From contig JANZZG010000057.1 in assembly GCA_026419515.1 (NCBI GenBank), forward strand, positions 1-37,342: a stretch of DNA of 37,342 nt. Direction: 5' to 3'. Made by a program: the position numbers and the translations under genes. Positions within the stretch are counted from its first letter, which is position 1. Each line of letters begins with the position of its first letter. The DNA is from Methylophilaceae bacterium. Lineage in GTDB: Bacteria; Pseudomonadota; Gammaproteobacteria; Burkholderiales; Methylophilaceae. A model generated the notes under the pieces. It did not search any database. It saw only the letters and a list, made by a program, of their open reading frames with translations, and was not told the DNA's origin. Of the stretch, positions 8,125-15,436 are shown in pieces.

Positions 8125-8724
8125 TCACCATCGTTTATGTTTGGGTGTACCGAGGAGAGGTCGCAACCGTTCGGCAATGGACTCCCGCGCCCGAAAAATC
8201 CGGGAACGCACGGTACCAATCGGGCAATCCATGATGGTTGCAATCTCCTCGTAACTCAAACCTTCGATTTCGCGCAGCACGATGGCTGTCTTCAGTTCTT
8301 CAGGCAAAGACTCGATGGCCAAATGTACCGTTTTGGCAATTTCTTTGGACAGGAGTTCAGTTTCCGGCGTATCCAGGGTACGCAACTCTTCCCCATCCTC
8401 GAAATTTTCGGCATCCTCTACCTCGATCTCATTACTGGTTTGCGGCCGACGCCCCATCGCCACCAAATAATTTTTGGCGGTATTGATGCCAATGCGGTAA
8501 AGCCATGTATAAAAAGCGCTTTCACCGCGAAAGTTGGGCAAAGCACGATACGCCTTGATGAACGCTTCTTGCACCACGTCTTCTACTTCAGCCGGATCAC
8601 GAATGAAGCGCGACAACAACCGCGCCAGTTTGCGGCGGTACTTTTCCACCAACAAACCGTACGCTTGCTTGTCTCCGCGTTGCACGCGTTCGACCAGCTG
8701 TTGGTCGACATCACGCTCGCTCAT
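8125..8724 (-). CDS. rpoE: RNA polymerase extracytoplasmic-stress sigma factor RpoE (AlgU, sigma-24)
   Basis: A 199-residue ECF sigma factor of the RpoE/AlgU group. Region 2 includes RLLSRFIRDPAEVEDVVQEAFIKAYRALP and FYTWLYRIGINTAKN (the -10 recognition helix); region 4 is SLPEELKTAIVLREIEGLSYEEIA followed by CPIGTVRSRIFRARESI (the -35 helix-turn-helix). Both are close to textbook AlgU/RpoE. It heads the operon rpoE-rseA-rseB-rseC-degP and would direct the response to misfolded envelope protein. A candidate self-regulated promoter lies 67-96 bases upstream. A G-rich tract lies about 12 bases before the ATG, but a clear ribosome site is not obvious. Confidence 0.97.
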   Translation of the reverse strand: MSERDVDQQLVERVQRGDKQAYGLLVEKYRRKLARLLSRFIRDPAEVEDVVQEAFIKAYRALPNFRGESAFYTWLYRIGINTAKNYLVAMGRRPQTSNEIEVEDAENFEDGEELRTLDTPETELLSKEIAKTVHLAIESLPEELKTAIVLREIEGLSYEEIATIMDCPIGTVRSRIFRARESIAERLRPLLGTPKHKRW

Positions 8725-8790
8725 CGTGAGCGTCCCCCCTTGTTGTTTTTACTTGCCAAGTATACCGTGCTGCGGCCTCTATACGGACAC

Positions 8791-8820
8791 CACAGACAAC
8801 GTTAAACTGAGATTGGTTCC
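8791..8820 (-). promoter_or_regulatory. Candidate sigma-E (AlgU-type) promoter of rpoE
   Basis: On the minus strand GGAACC at 8815-8820 is followed, after 17 bases counted from GAACCA, by TCTGT (within GTCTGTG, 8791-8797). The known sigma-E/AlgU consensus is GAACTT, 16-17 bases, TCtga/TCaaA. The GAAC core and TCTG core with correct spacing upstream of rpoE suggest the usual autoregulation. Two positions of the -35 box deviate from consensus. Confidence 0.5.
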
Positions 8821-8847
8821 ACACTGCATTGAGCCCGTCCATACATC

Positions 8848-10470
8848 TTGCTCAAATTCGACGTCCTGATCATCGGTAGCGGCTTAGCCGGCCTGACCTT
8901 GGCATTGCACTTGGCGCAATCGCGCCGGGTATGCCTGGTCACCAAGCGCAAACTCAACAACAGCGCCAGCAGCTGGGCTCAAGGCGGGATTGCGGCCGTG
9001 TTGGCGGACGACGATTCCATCGAGGTACACATCCAAGACACACTGATCGCTGGCGCCGGTCTGTGTGATCCGGAAGTCACACGGTTCGTGGTCGAGCATA
9101 GTCGACAGATGGTGGAATGGCTGATCCAGCAAGGCGTGCCTTTCACTCGTGAAAAAGACGACAGTGGATTCCATCTGACGCGTGAGGGCGGCCACAGCCG
9201 ACGCCGCATCATCCATGCCGCCGATGCCACTGGCCAAGCCGTGCAGGAAACACTGGCCGAACGCGTGCGCCATCATCCGGGCATCACCGTACTGGAAGAC
9301 CACATCGCGGTCGATCTGATCACCGCCAGGAAAATCGGCAAGCGTAGTCAGCGCTGTCTCGGCGCCTACGTACTCGATCAACGCAGCGGCCGCGTCGTCA
9401 CCATCGGCGCCCAGCATACGGTACTGGCCACCGGCGGGGCCGGCAAAGTTTACCTGTATACCACCAATCCCGACGTCGCCACCGGCGATGGGATTGCCAT
9501 GGGCTGGCGCGCTGGCTGCCGGGTGGCCAACATGGAGTTCGTGCAGTTTCACCCCACCTGTCTGTATCACCCCCAGGCCAAATCTTTTCTCATCACTGAA
9601 GCGGTACGGGGCGAGGGGGGGCTGCTGAAACTACCGGATGGCAGCCGTTTCATGCACAACCACGATCCACGGGCCGAACTGGCACCCCGTGACATCGTGG
9701 CGCGCGCCATCGACTTCGAGATGAAAAAGCGCGGGATCGATTGTGTCTACCTGGACATCTCGCATCGTCCGGCAGATTTCATCCTGTCTCATTTCCCCAC
9801 CATCTATCGGCGCTGCTTCGAACTGGGCATCGACATCACCCGCCAACCCATCCCAGTGGTCCCGGCAGCGCATTATACCTGTGGTGGCCTCCTGACCGAC
9901 ATGGATGGGCGCACCGATTTGCCGCATTTATACGCCATCGGCGAAACGGCCTGCACCGGCTTGCATGGAGCCAACCGGCTGGCCTCGAACTCGCTGCTGG
10001 AATGCCTGGTGTTTGCCCATGCGGCTGCCAAAGACATCCTGGCTCGCCGCAGTGTCGAAGTGCCCGAGCTACCGGACTGGGACGAAAGCCGTGTCACCGA
10101 CGCCGACGAGGAAGTGGTGATCACCCACAACTGGAGCGAGCTCCGTCGCTTCATGTGGAACTACGTCGGCATCGTGCGCACCAACAAACGTCTGGCACGT
10201 GCCCTGCACCGCATCAATCTGCTGCGCGACGAAGTACACGAGTTCTACAGCAACTTCCGCATCAACGGCAATCTCATCGAGCTACGCAATCTACTGCAGG
10301 TGGCCGAACTGATCGTCAAAAGTGCCATGGAACGCCATGAAAGCCGCGGGCTGCACTTCAGCAAAGATTACCCGGACATGTTGCCCGATGCCATCCCCAC
10401 GGTGCTCGAACCATCGAATTATTATAGTTTGCTCGACCGTACCCACGGACGAAACCGTACCCGTTCCTGA
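8848..10470 (+). CDS. nadB: L-aspartate oxidase NadB
   Basis: A 540-residue flavoprotein of the succinate dehydrogenase/fumarate reductase family; it oxidises L-aspartate to iminoaspartate, the first step of de novo NAD synthesis. The N-terminal FAD-binding Rossmann motif is [31 protein letters not shown], the [15 protein letters not shown] active-site region, [26 protein letters not shown] and the [19 protein letters not shown] flavin-binding motif all follow. The only start available between the upstream in-frame stop and the FAD motif is a TTG at 8848, without a clear ribosome site, so expression may be low. It is divergent from rpoE, a common arrangement in beta- and gamma-proteobacteria, and 2 bases ahead of the ferredoxin gene. 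Confidence 0.96.
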   Translation: MLKFDVLIIGSGLAGLTLALHLAQSRRVCLVTKRKLNNSASSWAQGGIAAVLADDDSIEVHIQDTLIAGAGLCDPEVTRFVVEHSRQMVEWLIQQGVPFTREKDDSGFHLTREGGHSRRRIIHAADATGQAVQETLAERVRHHPGITVLEDHIAVDLITARKIGKRSQRCLGAYVLDQRSGRVVTIGAQHTVLATGGAGKVYLYTTNPDVATGDGIAMGWRAGCRVANMEFVQFHPTCLYHPQAKSFLITEAVRGEGGLLKLPDGSRFMHNHDPRAELAPRDIVARAIDFEMKKRGIDCVYLDISHRPADFILSHFPTIYRRCFELGIDITRQPIPVVPAAHYTCGGLLTDMDGRTDLPHLYAIGETACTGLHGANRLASNSLLECLVFAHAAAKDILARRSVEVPELPDWDESRVTDADEEVVITHNWSELRRFMWNYVGIVRTNKRLARALHRINLLRDEVHEFYSNFRINGNLIELRNLLQVAELIVKSAMERHESRGLHFSKDYPDMLPDAIPTVLEPSNYYSLLDRTHGRNRTRS

Positions 10471-10472
10471 CC

Positions 10473-10808
10473 ATGTTCTTTCTCAAAAAGAAGCCTGCTC
10501 ATACCATCACGATACTGCCTCACCCAACACTTTGTCCGGAGGGAGAAGTAGTTGCTGCGCAGACGGGCAAATCCATTGCCGAAATCCTGCTCGACAATGA
10601 CATCGAAATCAGTCATTCCTGCCAACTGCAATGTGCTTGCACCACCTGTCACGTCCATCTGATGGAAGGCGAGGCGTATGTTTCGAAGCTACACGCCGAG
10701 GAAGATCGCATGCTCAATACCCTGCCCGACCGCCGGCGTTGGTCGCGACTTGCCTGCCAAGCGATATATCAGGGGGGCGGAAACGTGGTGGTGGAAATCT
10801 GCAATTGA
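10473..10808 (+). CDS. fdx: 2Fe-2S ferredoxin, ISC/adrenodoxin type
   Basis: A 111-residue plant/adrenodoxin-like ferredoxin. Cluster ligands are visible as C-x5-C-x2-C (HSCQLQCACTTCH) and a distal Cys in SRLACQAIY, the spacing of ISC-type Fdx rather than of photosynthetic ferredoxins. Bacterial Fdx passes electrons during iron-sulfur cluster assembly. The gene begins 2 bases after the nadB stop and is surely co-transcribed with it; it is not in an isc cluster here. Since NadA, the partner of NadB, needs a 4Fe-4S cluster, a link to NAD synthesis is an attractive inference but nothing in the sequence proves it. The short basic N-terminus (MFFLKKKP) is slightly unusual. Confidence 0.9.
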   Translation: MFFLKKKPAHTITILPHPTLCPEGEVVAAQTGKSIAEILLDNDIEISHSCQLQCACTTCHVHLMEGEAYVSKLHAEEDRMLNTLPDRRRWSRLACQAIYQGGGNVVVEICN

Positions 10809-10869
10809 AAAGCCCGTTTCTTGGGCCATGGAATTGGGATCAGAATAACCTGAGGCGCGGCCAAAGGGC

Positions 10870-10960
10870 GGCGTTGCGCGATATTTTGGCTCCGGCCGCT
10901 GTGTTACAGCTTAACGTTCGCGATGCTCAACGTTAGCCTACGCCGCAACCTGGGGGTTGT
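10870..10960 (+). repeat. Dispersed intergenic repeat, copy A
   Basis: This stretch between fdx and fliE has no supported gene. It shares with copy C (29828-29990) the order GTTGCGsGAT, TTT, CTCCGGCCGCTGyGT, TTAACGTTCG, and AGCCTACGCCGCAACCTGGG. In this copy the middle is rearranged, giving an inverted repeat TAACGTT / AACGTTA with a 10-base loop. It is directly followed by copy B. Similarity was aligned by eye. No transposase, terminal inverted repeat or target duplication was recognised. Confidence 0.7.
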
Positions 10961-11113
10961 GGCTCCGGCCACTGTGTTGCCGCTGGACGCTCGCTACATT
11001 CACGCAAGCCTGCGCTGCAACCTGCAGTCGTCACTCCTCGATGTGATGTCTGCTTTTGCTCCCTGTGCGTAAGCTTTTAAGCCCCTCGCAACGGTTTTTC
11101 AGGGTCTCCTCGA
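10961..11113 (+). repeat. Dispersed intergenic repeat, copy B (long form)
   Basis: Immediately follows copy A and begins GGCTCCGGCCACTGTGTTGC. It contains CGCTCGCTACATTCA (10988-11002), CGCAAGCCT and, near its right end, GGTTTTTCAGGGT (11093-11105) followed by TCCTCG. The same landmarks occur in the same order and similar spacing in copy D on the opposite strand (14161-14324). It ends 4 bases from the fliE stop codon. No open reading frame, tRNA or rRNA similarity was found in it. Confidence 0.72.
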
Positions 11114-11117
11114 GACA

Positions 11118-11435
11118 TCAAACCTGCATGTTCATGATGTCCTGATAGGCCGCCACCAGCTTGTTACGCACCTGCACCATGGTCTGGAAAGACAGGTTGG
11201 CTTTCTGCAACGAGACCATGACTTCCTGTAAGTTGGCATCGGGCTTACCCATCTGGAAATCTTCGGCCTTTTTTTCGGCGGCCAGCTCGGCGGAATTGAC
11301 CTGTTCCAAGGCATCCTTCAAGACATCGGCAAAATTTGCCGCGCCCGCTGCAGGCGTAACATTTCCCTTGCCGGCTGCCAGTTCGGCGGCGGCGTTCATC
11401 TGGCTGAGCAGCTGGTCTATGCCTTTGGTATCCAT
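11118..11435 (-). CDS. fliE: Flagellar hook-basal body protein FliE
   Basis: A 105-residue FliE, the rod/MS-ring junction protein of the flagellar basal body. The family core is visible: FADVLKDALEQVNSAE, an acidic/lysine-rich helix, NLQEVMVSLQKANLSFQTMVQVRNKLVAAYQDIMNMQV at the C-terminus (the conserved helical end of FliE). A Gly/Ala-rich loop separates the short N-terminal helix. Upstream, a sigma-54 promoter fits control by FleR, encoded just before it. Unusually fliE is not followed by fliF-fliG; the operon stops and intergenic repeats follow, so the rest of the fliEFGHIJ set must lie elsewhere. Confidence 0.95.
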   Translation of the reverse strand: MDTKGIDQLLSQMNAAAELAAGKGNVTPAAGAANFADVLKDALEQVNSAELAAEKKAEDFQMGKPDANLQEVMVSLQKANLSFQTMVQVRNKLVAAYQDIMNMQV

Positions 11436-11491
11436 GGGCTGTTTCCCCGTGATGTGTCGATTATAGTCCCCATTACCAACTAATGGCTCTT

Positions 11492-11515
11492 ACTTTACAG
11501 CAAACTTTACAGCAA
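11492..11515. repeat. Tandem 12-bp duplication at the fliE promoter
   Basis: Two perfect back-to-back copies of ACTTTACAGCAA (11492-11503, 11504-11515). The second copy forms the -12 element of the fliE sigma-54 promoter (TTGCT on the minus strand) and the first repeats it 12 bases further into the transcript start region. Confidence 0.85.
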
Positions 11516-11527
11516 AATCCAAGCCAA
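11511..11527 (-). promoter_or_regulatory. Sigma-54 (RpoN) promoter of fliE
   Basis: On the minus strand the site reads TTGGCTTGGATTTTGCT: the invariant GG and GC are separated by exactly 10 bases, matching the -24/-12 consensus yTGGCACg-N4-TTGCw at most positions. Transcription would start near 11499, about 64 bases before the fliE ATG. The site lies just behind the stop codon of fleR, whose product is a sigma-54 activator, which makes the functional link strong. Confidence 0.75.
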
Positions 11528-11529
11528 CT

Positions 11530-12861
11530 CTATTCGTATTCACTCTTTTCGGACTCACGATATTTTTGCAATTTGTAGCGCAAGGTGCGCTCACTCATCC
11601 CCAGCTTTTGGGCAGCCAGCTTGCGTGAGCCGTTGACCGAAGCCAGCACATTCATGATATGGGCCTTTTCCAAGGATTTTAGGTCACTATCTGAAGTAAG
11701 CGGCGCCTCGTTGGCGACGGAGGCACCGACTTGCGCCTGAGTGGGAAGATGCAAATGTTGCGGTGCGACGGTATCGCCACTCGCCAGGATGACTGCACGC
11801 TGCACCACGTTTTCCAGCTCACGCACGTTCCCGGGCCAAGGGTAGTCAAGCATCGCTTGCTCGGCCTGTGCCGAAAACGTGAGTATGCGTCCCATCGCTG
11901 CCGCCATGGTCACCAGAAAATGACGCGCGAGCGGCAGAATGTCCTGGGGACGGTCGCGCAGGGGGGGGATGTGCAAGGGAAACACATTGAGTCGGTAATA
12001 CAGGTCTTCACGAAATGTGCCTTTGGCGACTTCCTGTTTCAGGTCTCGATTGGAAGTGGCGATGATGCGCACATCGAGTGCAATTGCCTTGTGGCTGCCA
12101 ACCCGTTCTACCTCACGTTGCTGCAGCACGCGCAACAGCTTGGCCTGCAATGCCAGCGGCATTTCCGAGATTTCATCCAGCAGCAGAGTGCCGCCCTGCG
12201 CCTGCTCGAACTTGCCGGCCTGGGCCTGCACGGCGCCGGTGAATGCGCCCTTTTCGTAGCCGAACATGATGGCCTCCAGCAAATTGTCGGGAATCGCGGC
12301 ACAGTTGACGGCAACGAACGGTTTGTCGGCCCGTGACGAATGCCGGTGGATGAAGCGCGCCAGCACTTCCTTGCCGGTGCCTGATTCGCCCGTGATCAAT
12401 ACGGTGGCCGGCGTATCGGCTACTTTGAGCGCCATACCATAGAGCAGACGCGTGGCCGGGTCTTCCAGAGTCACGGTCTCGCGCCCTTCCAGGCTGACCG
12501 GCAACATCCAACGCGCCACCCTTGCCAGCAGCTCCTCCACCTCGAACGGCTTGTCCAGATAATCACAAGCACCTTCGCGCATGGCATGCACGGCTTGTGA
12601 TATCTCGCCGAACGCCGTCATCAGCAAGACCGGGACATGCGGCCAACGGGATTTGATTTCATGTAGCAGTTCCAACCCGGTCATGCCAGGCATCTGCACA
12701 TCGGTCACCACCAGTGCAACAGACTGACTTTCCAGCACTTTAAGCGCCTCGTCCCCAGCACTTGCGGTGACGACCGGGTAGCGAGACAGCATCAGGGTAT
12801 CGGCCAATGCTTCCCGCAACGTGGCATCGTCTTCGACGATGAGTATGGGCAAAGCTTTCAT
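11530..12861 (-). CDS. fleR: Sigma-54-dependent flagellar response regulator FleR (FlrC)
   Basis: A 443-residue NtrC-family activator. The receiver domain (1-120) has the phosphoacceptor Asp54 in VVTDVQMPGM and Lys104 in DKPF; the AAA+ domain (about 130-370) has Walker A GESGTGKE, GAFTGA at 205-210 for contact with sigma-54, and Walker B LLLDEISEM; a Fis-type helix-turn-helix closes the protein (NGSRKLAAQKLGMSERTLRYKL). The residue before the GAFTGA block is Tyr (GYEKGAFTGA) where His is most usual. Partnered with the kinase gene 6 bases upstream and followed by fliE with a sigma-54 promoter, it is best called FleR/FlrC, the class III flagellar activator. Confidence 0.93.
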   Translation of the reverse strand: MKALPILIVEDDATLREALADTLMLSRYPVVTASAGDEALKVLESQSVALVVTDVQMPGMTGLELLHEIKSRWPHVPVLLMTAFGEISQAVHAMREGACDYLDKPFEVEELLARVARWMLPVSLEGRETVTLEDPATRLLYGMALKVADTPATVLITGESGTGKEVLARFIHRHSSRADKPFVAVNCAAIPDNLLEAIMFGYEKGAFTGAVQAQAGKFEQAQGGTLLLDEISEMPLALQAKLLRVLQQREVERVGSHKAIALDVRIIATSNRDLKQEVAKGTFREDLYYRLNVFPLHIPPLRDRPQDILPLARHFLVTMAAAMGRILTFSAQAEQAMLDYPWPGNVRELENVVQRAVILASGDTVAPQHLHLPTQAQVGASVANEAPLTSDSDLKSLEKAHIMNVLASVNGSRKLAAQKLGMSERTLRYKLQKYRESEKSEYE

Positions 12862-12867
12862 AGCTCG

Positions 12868-14037
12868 TCAGCCGGGTGGAAAACGTAGCGTGAATTCACT
12901 TCCCACTCCTTCTTCGGATTTTACCGTAACCTCGCCTCCATGGGCTTGTACCACCTCACGGACGATGGCCAGCCCAAGGCCGGTCCCTTCAGTGCGCGTG
13001 GTGAAAAACGGCTCGAACAAGCGCTCCTGTACAGCCTGCGGTATCCCACGGCCATCGTCGGCGACACGAAACACGATCCAGCCGTGTTCATCCCTGCTCG
13101 CCGCCAATACCACGTGCCCGCCCGGCTGGCTTGCCTGCATGGAATTCGTGAGCAAATTGGTCAACGCCCCGGCCAATGCTTCCCGGTTGGCCAGCAGACG
13201 AGCCTCTCCCGTCATGTCGTGCACTTCGAAATGAATACCATACTGTGCCAGCTGGGGTTCCATCACTTGCCGCACCTCGGCCAGCAAGCCCGAGACGGCC
13301 ACCGGTTCCTGGACATTACGCCCACCGCGTACGAATACCAGCATGTCCTTGATCAGGGCTTCCAGATGCCGCAGCCGTCCCAATGCCTTGTCGGCGAAAC
13401 GCACGCGATCCTCGTCGCTCAGTGCCCCATCCTTGAGATGGGAGGTATACAAAAGCGCCGAAGCCAAAGGAGTACGCAATTGATGCGCCAGCGCGGCCGC
13501 CATCTCCCCCATGGCCGATAGACGTTTGTGGCGCTGGAGCTGCTCTTCCAGGGCATGCGCCTCCGTCATATCCTGCAGCAACAGGATTTCGCCTCCCAGC
13601 CCCTCGCGCGGGCTGGTCGAGATGCTGATGCGCCGACTCCCCGCTGCGAGCAGCCACTCCCCCGGCACCGAGGTGGGCGATAAAGTGCGCGCGCGCACTT
13701 CATCCCACTTTATACCGATCAAGGGCTCCCCCAGTAATCTATGAGCCGCCGGGTTGGCTTCTTCCACACAACCTGCTCCGTCTACCACCACCACGCCCCC
13801 CGGCAAAGCAGCCAAAAGATGCGACAATCGCCGGGAAAGTGCTTCCTTTTCTTCGTACTGGCGGCGCAACTCTCCATTGGCCACCGCCAACTCTCGGGTC
13901 AGCTGCTCGACCTTGACCTGCAATGCCATGTAAGCATGGGTGAGTTGCTCGGAAACCTGGTTGAACAGCGTGAACGCCTGCTGTAATTCCTGCGGCGAGG
14001 AAGGCGACGGCTCGGATTTTTGCGGTAAAGATGTCAT
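12868..14037 (-). CDS. fleS: Flagellar sensor histidine kinase FleS (FlrB)
   Basis: A 389-residue kinase without membrane helices, so cytoplasmic. A coiled-coil N-terminus (about 15-75) is followed by a PAS domain (about 72-160), the HisKA helix with phosphorylated His185 in AAALAHQLRTPLASAL, and a HATPase_c domain with N-box NLLTNSMQAS, DDGRGIP, and the G2 box FFTTRTEGTGLGLAIV. The soluble PAS layout and the AHQxRTPL H-box are typical of FleS/FlrB, which phosphorylates FleR/FlrC. The start is the ATG giving MTSLPQKS; the frame stays open 276 bases further upstream, but that part overlaps a dispersed repeat and has no family similarity. Confidence 0.92.
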   Translation of the reverse strand: MTSLPQKSEPSPSSPQELQQAFTLFNQVSEQLTHAYMALQVKVEQLTRELAVANGELRRQYEEKEALSRRLSHLLAALPGGVVVVDGAGCVEEANPAAHRLLGEPLIGIKWDEVRARTLSPTSVPGEWLLAAGSRRISISTSPREGLGGEILLLQDMTEAHALEEQLQRHKRLSAMGEMAAALAHQLRTPLASALLYTSHLKDGALSDEDRVRFADKALGRLRHLEALIKDMLVFVRGGRNVQEPVAVSGLLAEVRQVMEPQLAQYGIHFEVHDMTGEARLLANREALAGALTNLLTNSMQASQPGGHVVLAASRDEHGWIVFRVADDGRGIPQAVQERLFEPFFTTRTEGTGLGLAIVREVVQAHGGEVTVKSEEGVGSEFTLRFPPG

Positions 14038-14160
14038 GGGTGCAAGATTCGTTACAAACGCACAGTCACGATAGAATGCGTCCAGTCCTGATAATCCAGT
14101 ATAAACGCAAAAACATTCGGTAGAATGGTCAAATCTCCTGCAGGGAGTACCCGAATTACG

Positions 14161-14324
14161 CGAGGAAACCCTGAAAAACCATTGCGCACGGGCTTGATGG
14201 TCGCACTTATGGAGCGCAGAACGCAAAGGGGCGAGGACCTCAGGTTCGGTGGAGGCTTGCGTGCATGAATGTAGCGAACGATAAGCGGCAACGCAGCGGC
14301 TGGGGAGAAACATCGCCCCACGCC
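14161..14324 (-). repeat. Dispersed intergenic repeat, copy D (inverted)
   Basis: Lies in the 430-base gap between fleS and cheV, in opposite orientation to copies A and B. Read on the minus strand it gives GGCGTGGGGCGATGTTT, CAGCCGCTGCGTTGCCGCTTA, CGTTCGCTACATTCA (14266-14280), CGCAAGCCT and GGTTTTTCAGGGT (14168-14180) then TTCCTCG, the same landmarks as copy B. With copies A/B it brackets the fleS-fleR-fliE segment as an imperfect inverted repeat. The rest of this gap holds the cheV promoter and no supported gene. Confidence 0.72.
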
Positions 14325-14379
14325 GTCCTCCAACCGCACAGCAGGTTATTCAAAGGTTTCCTAGAAAACACGGGAACCA

Positions 14380-14408
14380 TTCCCTGTTGTGTCATTCAGG
14401 TGCATAAT
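14380..14408 (+). promoter_or_regulatory. Possible sigma-70-type promoter of the cheV-cheA operon
   Basis: TTCCCT (14380-14385), 17 bases, CATAAT (14403-14408; five of six matches). The -35 box is one arm of the inverted repeat GGGAA-CCA-TTCCC (14372-14384), which could be an operator. The transcript would start near 14415, about 53 bases before cheV. No convincing sigma-28 (TAAA-N15-GCCGATAA) box was found in this gap. Confidence 0.4.
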
Positions 14409-14467
14409 TTACGATGGCATTGGGGGAACCTGCCCGTGGGTCAACCATAACTCGAAACGATCGCATC

Positions 14468-15412
14468 ATGTCCGAATTACTGAAACGCATCGACGCGCGT
14501 ACTAAACTCGCCGGCTCCAACAAGCTGGAGATGTTGTTGTTTTCACTGGGGCTGGATCAACGCACCGGTCGCAGAGAGACTTTTGGCATCAATGTATTCA
14601 AGGTGCGTGAGGTGATGCGCATCCCGGAGATCACCCGTGCCCCGGAAATGCCGCCTTCGGTAGAAGGCATGGTCAGTCTGCGCGGCGTGTTGGTGCCGGT
14701 GGTCGATCTGATCAAGTATGTCGGCATCCAGAGCGACACGCCACCGCAAATCATGATCGTCACGGAGTACAATGGCCACACCCAAGGGTTCCTGGTTGAG
14801 AGTGTGGATACCATTTTGCGCATCGACTGGTCGGAAATGAAAGTGCCGCCGGACATGCTCACCGCCCAGATGGGTGGACTGATCACGGCCGTCACCGAAC
14901 TCAAAGATGGGCGCATCGTGATGATGATGGACGTGGAAAAAATCCTGGCTGAAACCTCCAACTACATGGACGAGTCCTCCATCGCCTCGCTCAAGCCGCT
15001 CCCCGTTACAGGAAAAACCGTCTTTTTTGCTGATGACTCGGCCGTCGCGCGCAAACAGATCGAGAAAACGCTCAACGCACTCAACATCAACTACATGTAT
15101 GCCACCAACGGCAAGGAAGCCTGGGAAGAGCTGCAGAAAATCGCCAACCGCGCAGAATCTCTCGGGCAAAAAGTCACTGACATGGTCCAGCTGGTGCTCA
15201 CCGACGTGGAAATGCCGGAAATGGACGGTTATGTGCTGACCCGCAACATCAAAAGCGACCCGCGTTTTGCCGGCATTCCGGTGCTGATGCACTCCTCTTT
15301 GTCCAGCGATGCCAACCAACAGCTCGGCCGTTCGGTGGGCGTCGATGAATATGTCCCCAAATTCGAGCCACACAAGCTGGCGGAAGTGCTGTCGCGGTTG
15401 CTGTCGAAATGA
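14468..15412 (+). CDS. cheV: Chemotaxis coupling protein CheV (copy 1; CheW-receiver fusion)
   Basis: A 314-residue CheV. The N-terminal CheW-like domain (about 25-165; FGINVFKVREVMRIPEI, MVSLRGVLVPVVDLIKY, MMMDVEKILA) docks receptors to CheA; the C-terminal receiver domain (about 180-310) keeps the acidic pair (FFADDSAVAR), the phosphoacceptor in LVLTDVEMPEMDG and a conserved Lys in VPKFEPHK. CheV proteins couple receptors and can act as a phosphate sink or adaptation element. The start is the ATG giving MSELLKRI; an upstream in-frame ATG (14414) lies inside the promoter region. It is the first gene of the chemotaxis run and is followed by a close paralogue. Confidence 0.94.
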   Translation: MSELLKRIDARTKLAGSNKLEMLLFSLGLDQRTGRRETFGINVFKVREVMRIPEITRAPEMPPSVEGMVSLRGVLVPVVDLIKYVGIQSDTPPQIMIVTEYNGHTQGFLVESVDTILRIDWSEMKVPPDMLTAQMGGLITAVTELKDGRIVMMMDVEKILAETSNYMDESSIASLKPLPVTGKTVFFADDSAVARKQIEKTLNALNINYMYATNGKEAWEELQKIANRAESLGQKVTDMVQLVLTDVEMPEMDGYVLTRNIKSDPRFAGIPVLMHSSLSSDANQQLGRSVGVDEYVPKFEPHKLAEVLSRLLSK

Positions 15413-15436
15413 TGTCGGATCCACGGGGTATGAAGC

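Noticed and set aside
10809-10830. Short GCCC/GGGC hairpin after fdx as a terminator
   Set aside because: Stem of only 4 bp with no following T-run.
10905-10940. Integron attC-like cores (GCTTAAC ... GTTAGCC) in repeat copy A
   Set aside because: The right core deviates from GTTRRRY, the spacing is too short, and no integrase or cassette array is present.
14271-14285. CGATAA near 14277 as a sigma-28 -10 box for cheV
   Set aside because: No TAAA at 15 bases upstream, and it lies within the repeat, nearly 200 bases from cheV.
14052-14339. Upstream extension of fleS and a 95-codon frame in the same gap
   Set aside because: Both lie on repeat copy D and non-conserved sequence; FleS homology begins after the ATG at 14037.
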